NCBI RefSeq assembly: GCF_007625115.1
Contig: NZ_VMNH01000023.1
Span: 1 to 64,000 of the forward strand
Direction of reading: 5' to 3'
Length of the DNA stretch: 64,000 bases
Origin: Sedimenticola selenatireducens
Lineage (GTDB): Bacteria > Pseudomonadota > Gammaproteobacteria > Chromatiales > Chromatiaceae
Position 1 is the first letter of the stretch. Each line of letters begins with the position of its first letter. A program made the translations under genes and the position numbers. Under the pieces are notes generated by a model, which did no database searches, was not told the origin of the DNA, and saw only the letters and a list, made by a program, of their open reading frames with translations. Of the stretch, positions 54,412-62,120 are shown piece after piece.

Positions 54412-56208
54412 ATGATTGCAGATGATGCACCACAAAGTACCACTCACATGACAAGCACGGGAGACGGAAGCGCGCATGAACTGCTACAGCGATTAATTGA
54501 GCTGCAGCAGACGTATCACCATATTCCCTGGACTGAAATAGAACGACTTTCACGACAATTAAGCCTAAGTCAGTCCCATATTGTCGGTGTTATTGAGTTT
54601 TATAGCTTTCTGCACACCACTCACCAAGGTGAATATGAAATTTTCATCAGTGACAACATCACCGACCAGATGCAGGGAAGCCGGCTACTGGCAGAGTTGT
54701 TAGCAAAGGGATTGGGGATTGAGATAGGCACAACCCGGGCAGATAAACGTGTCAGCCTGAACTATACCTCTTGCATCGGCATGGGCGATCAGGGACCCGC
54801 AGCACTGATTAATGGCTATACGCTTACCGCTCTAACTACCGAACGCATTAACCAGATTATTCAACGAGTAGACGCCAGCACACCTCTTGATCAATGGCCT
54901 AGATCATTGTTTGAGGTGTCTAGCAAAACGCGACGCAAAGATATTATCCTGAACAGCGAATACATCCCAGGTGCCGCCATCGCTGCCGGACTCAAAAACG
55001 GACCCACCAGCCTGCTCAATCAACTTGAACAATCAGGACTCCGCGGATGTGGGGGCGCTGGCTTTAGCACTGCATCGAAGTGGCGCTTCTGTGCCGCCGC
55101 TGATGCAGAAAAACGATTTGTCGTCTGCAACGCGGATGAAGGCGAACCAGGCACCTTCAAGGATCGTTATCTGCTCCAAGCGCATACAGACCGTCTGATT
55201 GAAGGCATGACCCTCTGCGCCGCTGTTATCGGTTCAAGTACAGGCTTTATTTATCTTCGGGGGGAATACCGTTACCTACTGCAGCCATTGAATGAAATCT
55301 TGGAACAACGCCGAAAGGCAGGGCTGCTGGGACAGTCCATACTGGGACAAGCCAATTTCAATTTTGATATTAAGATCCATCTCGGTGCAGGTGCCTATAT
55401 CTGCGGTGAAGAGTCGGCACTCATAGAATCCCTGGAAGGTAAGCGAGGCATTCCCCGCTCCCGCCCACCCTTTCCAGTGACACAGGGCTATTGCGGATTT
55501 CCTACCGTCGTCAACAATGTTGAAACCTTCTGCAATGCGGCAATGATTGCACAGCGTGGTCCAGAGTGGTTTCGACAAGTTGGAACCCCTGCCTCACCCG
55601 GCACTAAACTGCTCAGCATCTCGGGCGATTGCGAACGCCCCGGTATTTATGAGTTCCCATTTGGCACATCAATCCGTGACATCCTCCATGCATGTGGTGC
55701 CCAGCAAACCTTGGCGGTACAAATTGGTGGCGCGGCAGGACGCATGATTCCAGCTACAGAGTTTAACCGCACCATCGCCTTTGAAGATATTTCAACTGGC
55801 GGCTCTTTTATGATCTTCAACCAGAATCGAGAATTGTTACGGGCTATCGAAAATTTCACCCACTTTTTCCGTCATGAAAGCTGTGGTTTCTGCACCCCTT
55901 GTCGCGTAGGTAGTTCACTATTGGCCAAACAACTGAGTAAAGTGATGGTGGGGCACGCCACGGCTAAGGATCTGGATGAGATGAGTATCCTCGGTAGCCT
56001 TATGCAGAAGACCAGTCATTGCGGCCTGGGACAGACTGCAGCCAATCCAATACTGGATGGTCTGGGTAAATTTCCCAGCCTATTTCAGTCTCGACTCCGT
56101 GCCACGAGTTTTGAACCAGCCTTCGATCTTGACGCCTCTCTGGAGGAGGCCCGTCTACTGACCGGGCGAGACGACCCTGATGCACATCTGGAAGGGGGTG
56201 GCGTATGA
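54412..56208 (+). CDS. hoxF: HoxF, diaphorase subunit of the bidirectional NAD-reducing hydrogenase
   Basis: 598 residues. The first 160 residues resemble the 24-kDa NuoE domain but keep only one of the four cluster cysteines (SCIGMGDQGP near 121), so this part has no [2Fe-2S] cluster. The rest is NuoF-like: FMN and NAD sites at RGCGGAGFSTASKW (near 210) and NADEGEPGTFKDR, GAGAYICGEESAL, and the 4Fe-4S set ESCGFCTPCR with HCGLGQ. It reduces NAD+ with electrons from the HoxYH module in the cytoplasm. First gene of hoxFUYHW. Confidence 0.93.
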   Translation: MIADDAPQSTTHMTSTGDGSAHELLQRLIELQQTYHHIPWTEIERLSRQLSLSQSHIVGVIEFYSFLHTTHQGEYEIFISDNITDQMQGSRLLAELLAKGLGIEIGTTRADKRVSLNYTSCIGMGDQGPAALINGYTLTALTTERINQIIQRVDASTPLDQWPRSLFEVSSKTRRKDIILNSEYIPGAAIAAGLKNGPTSLLNQLEQSGLRGCGGAGFSTASKWRFCAAADAEKRFVVCNADEGEPGTFKDRYLLQAHTDRLIEGMTLCAAVIGSSTGFIYLRGEYRYLLQPLNEILEQRRKAGLLGQSILGQANFNFDIKIHLGAGAYICGEESALIESLEGKRGIPRSRPPFPVTQGYCGFPTVVNNVETFCNAAMIAQRGPEWFRQVGTPASPGTKLLSISGDCERPGIYEFPFGTSIRDILHACGAQQTLAVQIGGAAGRMIPATEFNRTIAFEDISTGGSFMIFNQNRELLRAIENFTHFFRHESCGFCTPCRVGSSLLAKQLSKVMVGHATAKDLDEMSILGSLMQKTSHCGLGQTAANPILDGLGKFPSLFQSRLRATSFEPAFDLDASLEEARLLTGRDDPDAHLEGGGV

Positions 56209-56927
56209 CAAATTCGTTCGAGATAGATGGCATCACAGTACCATTTAGCAACGGACAAACGATTATGGATGCGGCACTGACGGCCGGCATCTATATTCCT
56301 CATCTCTGCCACAATCCTGAATTCAAACCTCATGGGAGTTGCCGGCTCTGTACCGTCTTAATCAATGGTCGCAGTGTCGCCGCCTGCACGACTCCTGCCG
56401 GCGAAGGCATCGTGGTCGAAAATGAAACCCATGAGCTGGTGACGCAACGACGCCTGCTGCTGAAACTGCTGTTTGTTGAAGGAAATCACACCTGCCCAGG
56501 TTGTGAAAAAAGTGGCGCCTGCCAGCTACAGGCCGTGGCCTATCACTGTGGCATGCTGGCCCCGGAGTTTGTCCACTTCTATCCCAAGCGGTCCATAGAT
56601 GCCTCTCATCCGGATACCATTATCGATTTCAATCGCTGTATCTTGTGCGAACTCTGCGTCAGGGCCAGTCGTGACAGTGATAAAAAAGCGGTCTTCAACA
56701 TCAGCGGTCGTGGCATACAAGCCCATCTCACCATCGACTCACCCAGCGGTAAGCTGGCCGATTCTGCCTTTAACAGCAGCGACAAAGCCGCGCGGGTCTG
56801 CCCGGTAGGTGCCATCCTGCCCAAACATAAGGGGTATAACATACCGATTGGCCAACGACTCTATGATCAAGCCCCCATCAGCCAGGTCGGTGATGTTGCA
56901 AAACATCAGGAGGTAGCGGATGAGTAG
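56205..56927 (+). CDS. hoxU: HoxU, iron-sulfur subunit of the diaphorase module
   Basis: 240 residues, the NuoG N-terminal type. A [2Fe-2S] site (CHNPEFKPHGSCRLC near 38-52, with CTTPAG), a His/Cys-ligated 4Fe-4S site (NHTCPGCEKSGACQ near 93-106) and a ferredoxin motif (CILCELCVRASRD, then ARVCPVGAI) are visible. It overlaps hoxF by 4 bp and hoxY by 8 bp. Confidence 0.93.
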   Translation: MTNSFEIDGITVPFSNGQTIMDAALTAGIYIPHLCHNPEFKPHGSCRLCTVLINGRSVAACTTPAGEGIVVENETHELVTQRRLLLKLLFVEGNHTCPGCEKSGACQLQAVAYHCGMLAPEFVHFYPKRSIDASHPDTIIDFNRCILCELCVRASRDSDKKAVFNISGRGIQAHLTIDSPSGKLADSAFNSSDKAARVCPVGAILPKHKGYNIPIGQRLYDQAPISQVGDVAKHQEVADE

Positions 56928-57459
56928 TCCGATCAAGGTTGCCACTGCCTCACTGGCTGGTTGCTTCGGCTGTCACATGTCGCTATTGGATATTGATGAA
57001 AGACTTATCGATCTGGTTGGGCATATTCAATTCGACCGATCACCGCTGACGGATATTAAAAAAGTGGGCCCATGCGATCTGGGGCTGATTGAAGGCGGCG
57101 TCTGTAACGCCGAGAACGTCGAGATATTGAAGGCCTTTCGACGCCAGTGCAAGATTCTGGTGGCCGTCGGAGCCTGCGCCATCAATGGGGGCGTTCCCGC
57201 CATGCGGAATCAATACTCTCTGGCCGAGTGTCTGGAAGAGGCCTATCTTCATGGTACCGGGATCGATAACCCACAGATCCCCAATGACCCTGAACTCCCC
57301 CTGTTGCTGAATCAGGTGCACCCAATCCATGAAGTGGTATGGATTGACTACTTCCTGCCCGGTTGCCCACCCTCCGCCGACACCATTTTCACGTTCCTGG
57401 ATGAACTGCTCTCCGGCAGACCCATTCAGTTCGCCTATCAGCAGATTCACTATGATTGA
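56920..57459 (+). CDS. hoxY: HoxY, small subunit of the [NiFe] hydrogenase
   Basis: 179 residues. The proximal 4Fe-4S cluster cysteines are seen in LAGCFGCHMSLLD (near 14-22), in GGVCNAENV and GACAINGG, and in LPGCPPSADTI. Short, one-cluster small subunit of the cytoplasmic group 3d kind. It overlaps hoxH by 8 bp. Confidence 0.93.
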   Translation: MSSPIKVATASLAGCFGCHMSLLDIDERLIDLVGHIQFDRSPLTDIKKVGPCDLGLIEGGVCNAENVEILKAFRRQCKILVAVGACAINGGVPAMRNQYSLAECLEEAYLHGTGIDNPQIPNDPELPLLLNQVHPIHEVVWIDYFLPGCPPSADTIFTFLDELLSGRPIQFAYQQIHYD

Positions 57460-58957
57460 GCAAAGACCTGTAACTATCGAACAGCTGGAGACCGCAGCGC
57501 AGCCGGAAAAACTGCGCCGCATCGCCATCGAGCCACTGACCCGGGTTGAGGGCCATGGCAAGGTGACGCTTCTGCTGGATGATGAAAACCGTATCCAGCA
57601 GGCGCGCCTGCATATTGTCGAGTTTCGCGGCTTTGAGAAGTTTATCCAGGGTCGTCCCTACTGGGAACTGCCGGTACTGGTTCAACGACTCTGCGGCATC
57701 TGCCCGGTCAGTCACCATCTGGCGGCGGGCAAGGCGATTGATCAGCTAGTGGGCGTTGAACAACTCACGCCAACAGCCGAGAAAGTCCGCCGTCTGATGC
57801 ATTACGGTCAGATGCTTCAGTCTCACGCCCTGCACTTTTTTCACCTCTCTTCACCAGACCTGCTGTTTGGTTTTGACAGTGAGATCAGTCAACGCAACAT
57901 CGTCGGTTTGATCAATGCTCATCCTGATCTGGCAAAACAGGGCGTGTTGCTGCGCAAGTTTGGTCAGGAGGTCATTCGAGTTACCGCAGGCAAACGCATA
58001 CATGGCACCTGCGCCATACCTGGTGGCGTGAACAAGGCACTGGACAGCAGTGAGCGTGATTATCTGCAGCAGGATATCCATCAGATAATCACTTGGGGGC
58101 AGGGCGCACTGGAGCTGGCCAGGAAGCTCTTCATGGAGGCGCTGGAAACAAATCAACAGTTTGCCCGAATCGATACGCACATGATGAGTCTCTGCCAGGA
58201 TGATGGTGCGCTGGAGCTCTATCATGGTGGGTTGCGAGTTACAGCCAGCGATGGCAGTCGCATGATGGATAAGATCGACTACCGGGAGTATGACCAGCAC
58301 ATACGTGAAGAGGTCAAATCCTGGAGTTATATGAAGTTCCCCTATCTGCAACACCTCGGACCAGAGAAGGGCAGTTATCGGGTTGGACCACTGGCCCGCA
58401 TCAATAACTGTGACACCATCGATACCCCCTTGGCTGAAGCCGGCAGGATAGAGTTCCGCTCACTGAATAATCAGGGCCTGGTTCAATCCACCCTCGCCTA
58501 CCACTGGGCACGGATGATCGAACTACTACACTGCGCCGAAAAGATTGAACAGCTACTGGATGACCCTGATCTGCTTGGCACTGATCTAAAGTTGAGTGGT
58601 GAAATGCGCCAACGGGGTATCGGTGTCATTGAAGCACCCCGGGGAACCCTGATACATGATTATGAAATTGATGATGACGGGCTGGTCAGCCGGGCCAACC
58701 TGATCGTCTCAACCACCCACAATAACCGGGCGATGAATGAGTCGGTCAGAACGGTAGCGGCGGATCTATTCAATGGCCAGGAGATTACCGAGGGCATGCT
58801 TAACCATATCGAGGTCGCGATACGCGCCTATGACCCCTGCCTCTCCTGCGCTACCCATGCCCTGGGCAAGATGCCGTTGGTGATTGAACTGCAACAACCC
58901 GATGGCCAGATTGTTGACCGACTGATCAAGGATACTCAGGGTGAACTGAAACGGTGA
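57452..58957 (+). CDS. hoxH: HoxH, [NiFe] hydrogenase large subunit
   Basis: 501 residues from the ATG at 57452 (an upstream start would run through hoxY). The nickel ligands lie in RLCGICPVSHH (N-terminal) and DPCLSCATH (C-terminal). After that histidine a tail of about 33 residues remains for removal by the protease, so the protein is made as a precursor. With HoxY it oxidises or makes H2, coupled to NAD(H). No other hyp genes are in the window. Confidence 0.94.
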   Translation: MIEQRPVTIEQLETAAQPEKLRRIAIEPLTRVEGHGKVTLLLDDENRIQQARLHIVEFRGFEKFIQGRPYWELPVLVQRLCGICPVSHHLAAGKAIDQLVGVEQLTPTAEKVRRLMHYGQMLQSHALHFFHLSSPDLLFGFDSEISQRNIVGLINAHPDLAKQGVLLRKFGQEVIRVTAGKRIHGTCAIPGGVNKALDSSERDYLQQDIHQIITWGQGALELARKLFMEALETNQQFARIDTHMMSLCQDDGALELYHGGLRVTASDGSRMMDKIDYREYDQHIREEVKSWSYMKFPYLQHLGPEKGSYRVGPLARINNCDTIDTPLAEAGRIEFRSLNNQGLVQSTLAYHWARMIELLHCAEKIEQLLDDPDLLGTDLKLSGEMRQRGIGVIEAPRGTLIHDYEIDDDGLVSRANLIVSTTHNNRAMNESVRTVAADLFNGQEITEGMLNHIEVAIRAYDPCLSCATHALGKMPLVIELQQPDGQIVDRLIKDTQGELKR

Positions 58958-59442
58958 ACAGACCACCGATCGTAATAATTGGCTACGGCAATCCATCCCG
59001 GGGTGATGATGCCGTTGGGCCTCTGCTGATTGAAGAGCTAGAACAGGAAGAGCGGGCAATCCATAGCCCATCAGATTATGAACTAATTACTGACTTTCAG
59101 TTGCAGATCGAGCATGTCACCGATCTTGAAGAGAGAAATTTATTACTCTTTATCGATGCATCCCTGTCTGCAAAACCGCCTTTTGAATTCTCCAGGCTCA
59201 CGCCTGAGCAGGACCACAGTTACACAAGCCACAGCTTAACTCCAGCTACCTTGTTGAGTATCTTTGAGACCGTCTTCAAACAACCCTCGGCTCCGGCCTA
59301 TCTCCTGAAAATTCCAGGGTATCAGTTTGATCTCGGCATGCCACTCAGTCAGAAATCAAGCCATCATTTAAAGCAAGCAAAGCACTTTATTTACACGCTC
59401 ATTAAAGATCCAAGACAAGAGGCATGGGAGCATCAGCTTTAA
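58954..59442 (+). CDS. hoxW: HoxW, hydrogenase maturation protease
   Basis: 162 residues from a GTG at 58954 that overlaps the hoxH stop (GTGA). The HybD/HoxW family motifs GYGNPSRGDDAVGP (with the metal-binding acid) and LLFIDAS are clear. It should cut the C-terminal peptide of HoxH after nickel insertion. Last gene of the hox operon. Confidence 0.9.
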   Translation: MNRPPIVIIGYGNPSRGDDAVGPLLIEELEQEERAIHSPSDYELITDFQLQIEHVTDLEERNLLLFIDASLSAKPPFEFSRLTPEQDHSYTSHSLTPATLLSIFETVFKQPSAPAYLLKIPGYQFDLGMPLSQKSSHHLKQAKHFIYTLIKDPRQEAWEHQL

Positions 59443-59448
59443 AATAAA

Positions 59449-59471
59449 AACGCCGGCAGCATGCCGGCGTT
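59449..59471 (-). terminator. Terminator between hoxW and the TonB receptor gene
   Basis: A perfect 10-bp stem (AACGCCGGCA / TGCCGGCGTT, 3-base loop). On the minus strand it is followed by TTTATTTT, so it mainly ends the receptor gene; it may also stop hox transcription from the other side. Confidence 0.75.
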
Positions 59472-59497
59472 AATCATTCCGATGACAAAGTATCCGG

Positions 59498-61783
59498 TTA
59501 GAACTTGTAGTTCACGCCTGCATAGATCGATCGTCCCGCACCGGGAACAGGAACACCCCAAGGAACATCAGTACCTGACATGGTCTTACCCTGACCCGTG
59601 TAAGCCCCACCAAGTGGATGGTTATAGAACTTGTCGAACACATTCTCTATGCCAAAATCAATACCTACCTGCTTCCATTCATAACGGCTACGCAGATGCA
59701 GCAGGCCATACGACTTGGTCTCAAGTTCATTTCTCACTTGTGACACATCATCCTTCCCATCAACAAGCTCAACTTCCAGGGTATTTTTCCAATGCCCTGT
59801 GCTTTGCACGACCGCCAGCTTGGCATTCAGTGGCATGATGTTATAAAGATTGTCATCAGTAGTCCGGTTCTTACCGCGAACATAACTCAGCACACCTGTA
59901 GCAGTGAAATCACCATAAGAGGTATTCTCCGCCAACGGATAATGACCTGAAACATCCAATCCATACATATGCGCAGACTGGTTCACAAACTGCAAGTAGA
60001 CAAAGGCGTTAGTATCCGTCTGATTAGCCGCACCACAGTTACTATTGGCTGATGCACAACGCTGGGCATCAATATAGTCATTTACATAGGTATAGTATGG
60101 GGTCAATTTAAGGCCCCATTTATCCTGTGCAGGATCATGCCAGTCAAACGTAGCACTAAGGGTATGTGCCACTTCGGGCTCCAGATTAAGATTACCCACA
60201 TAGCCATTGCCATCACCGGCCATGTTGATCATGCGCATCGCCATGCCCCCTGTTGACCAGGTGTAGCGTTCATAGAGATTAGGGGAGCGAGTCTTTCGGG
60301 CATAGCCAAATTCAAGAGAGCGCGTATCATCCAGTGTCAAACGAGCCAAAGCGGTAAGATCGATATTATGATCCGTTTTTTCCCGGTCGGCGGCATTGAA
60401 CGCAGCCGATTCAGCCGCATACTGTGCAGAGGTGGTATTGTACCCTTGCACATCACCGGCATTCATATCTACTTTTTCATAACGCAAACCGAACTGCGTC
60501 AACCACTTGGGGTTCCATTGCGCTTCCCATTCAGCAAAGGCCGCCAGTCGATCACGTTCCCCATTATTGATATTCCAGAATGTGTTCGGCCACATCCCCT
60601 TACCTGAAGGATCCCACCAATCATCCAATCTATAGCGCTGTGCTTCACCACCGACCCGCAGCAGATCACGCTCTGACAGAGGAAGATCAGCCTTTACGAC
60701 CAGACCACTGTTTTTACCTTCCGTATCCATCGGCATGCCGGCGGCACATCCGTTCATACCCGCTGTAGGTGTACAGGGCACACCGTCAGTGAATGGAACA
60801 CCACTATTAGAGCCGTACCAGAAGAGTTTATCTTCACCAAACTGCATGACATGGCGAGTGTGCTCCCGATAGGCACGTGCCTCCAGCCCACCCCAATCAA
60901 ACTCACCCTCATAACGAAGATTCACTTGGGTACTGTCGTTGCCTGTCATATCCATGCGCTGATTAGGCCAGCCCTGATATGGGATATCCTGCAGCCCCAG
61001 CTTTAGCTCCATCAGATGATTTTCATGACGCATGGCCAAAGCCAGCGAATGATTCGTCGACTTATACATACTGGAGCCGACTTCATCACCATCCAGCCAC
61101 CCTCTGCCGGCTGCTGCGAGACCCGCAGGTTTAAAATCGTCTCCCGCCTTGTAGTCATCGGACTGGGCCGTTGACCCCCGATAGGTAAGACTGATTTTTT
61201 CATTGGCTATCGTTGCAGACAGATTACCACCATGGGCATCGCCATTACTCCGATAAAAAGCACCAACCTCACCCTTCTGCAATAACCCCTCACCAGCTTG
61301 GGCAAACTCTGGATCTGCCGAATCTACCAGAATGGCGCCACCAATACTGTCACCACCTACACTGACCGGCGTAATCCCAGCAAACACTTCAGCACTGCCA
61401 ACACTGGTCGGGTCGATATAGGAGAGGGGGGGATTCATATGATTTCCGCAGGCAGAAATCAGATCCATTCCATCGACCTTGATACGCAAACGATCATCTG
61501 CAAGACCATGAATCACGGGCAAACTGGAAACACCACCCGCACCATAAAGATTGACGCCTGGAATGTTTTTCAGCAGTGAAGCCGCATCACTGGTTGCCGG
61601 TCGCAGGGACTGCAAGGTATTTGCATCTACTTTGGTCGAATTTATCGTTTGCTCTTTTTGCAGGGGTTCAGCAGTGACTGTAATACTCGGTAATACCGTC
61701 TCTTCTGCAATCACACCTTGAGCAAGTGCAGTCGCAAGGGTTGCTAGAACGGTACGTTTAAGTGGGAACCGGTGATACTTCAT
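59498..61783 (-). CDS. TonB-dependent outer membrane receptor with OprC-type copper residues
   Basis: 761 residues: signal peptide (about 1-26), TonB-box region, plug domain (about 45-160) and a beta-barrel ending in aromatic YKF. The residues that bind copper in Pseudomonas OprC (a CxxxM and an HxM) have counterparts: Cys112-x3-Met116 in ACGNHMNPP, and His311-x-Met313 in RHVMQFG. It therefore belongs to the OprC/NosA-like group and should import copper or help copper enzymes; N2O reductase is one user known in denitrifiers but is not in this window. AGGAG precedes the ATG. Confidence 0.88.
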   Translation of the reverse strand: MKYHRFPLKRTVLATLATALAQGVIAEETVLPSITVTAEPLQKEQTINSTKVDANTLQSLRPATSDAASLLKNIPGVNLYGAGGVSSLPVIHGLADDRLRIKVDGMDLISACGNHMNPPLSYIDPTSVGSAEVFAGITPVSVGGDSIGGAILVDSADPEFAQAGEGLLQKGEVGAFYRSNGDAHGGNLSATIANEKISLTYRGSTAQSDDYKAGDDFKPAGLAAAGRGWLDGDEVGSSMYKSTNHSLALAMRHENHLMELKLGLQDIPYQGWPNQRMDMTGNDSTQVNLRYEGEFDWGGLEARAYREHTRHVMQFGEDKLFWYGSNSGVPFTDGVPCTPTAGMNGCAAGMPMDTEGKNSGLVVKADLPLSERDLLRVGGEAQRYRLDDWWDPSGKGMWPNTFWNINNGERDRLAAFAEWEAQWNPKWLTQFGLRYEKVDMNAGDVQGYNTTSAQYAAESAAFNAADREKTDHNIDLTALARLTLDDTRSLEFGYARKTRSPNLYERYTWSTGGMAMRMINMAGDGNGYVGNLNLEPEVAHTLSATFDWHDPAQDKWGLKLTPYYTYVNDYIDAQRCASANSNCGAANQTDTNAFVYLQFVNQSAHMYGLDVSGHYPLAENTSYGDFTATGVLSYVRGKNRTTDDNLYNIMPLNAKLAVVQSTGHWKNTLEVELVDGKDDVSQVRNELETKSYGLLHLRSRYEWKQVGIDFGIENVFDKFYNHPLGGAYTGQGKTMSGTDVPWGVPVPGAGRSIYAGVNYKF

Positions 61784-61863
61784 GATTGCTCCTGGTGTGG
61801 ATACTTCTCACTTCATTGGTAATTTTCTTTAAAAAAACCACAACCATCTTGAAAACTTTCTAA

Positions 61864-61900
61864 GTTTAAATTGACTTGCAAACGTAGGGTCAATTTAAAC
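61864..61900 (-). promoter_or_regulatory. 12-bp inverted repeat and promoter-like sequence before the TonB receptor
   Basis: GTTTAAATTGAC and GTCAATTTAAAC form a perfect 12-bp inverted repeat with a 13-bp spacer. On the minus strand it contains TTGACC, 17 bp, TTTAAA, a good -35/-10 pair about 80 bp before the gene. A regulator bound to the repeat would cover the promoter. Apart from this and the clpB hairpin the 61784-62120 gap holds nothing clear. Confidence 0.5.
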
Positions 61901-62080
61901 AGCTTCAATTAAGCCGGTTTTTGTTGGCGAAGAAAGGTACGCTCTTTAGCAGAAGTGTCACAGGGAGCTTTTAGTAGAATGGGCCAATACGCTATAAGGA
62001 TAGCCCGCATCCACGCACGCCAGAGGTATTTGGCATAAATGTCAGGTGAAATAACACAATAAAAAAGCGGATGATTTAAG

Positions 62081-62114
62081 ATATTCTTGCACAGCTATTG
62101 CTGTGCAAGAATAT
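62081..62114 (-). terminator. Terminator of clpB
   Basis: A perfect 15-bp stem (ATATTCTTGCACAGC / GCTGTGCAAGAATAT) with a 4-base loop lies 6 bp after the clpB stop. The T-rich CTTTTTTATTG follows some 10 bp later on the minus strand. Confidence 0.75.
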
Positions 62115-62120
62115 AGGCAG

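Noticed and set aside
57329-57451. Upstream extension of hoxH
   Set aside because: It would overlap most of the hoxY C-terminus; the ATG at 57452 gives the family-like N-terminus.
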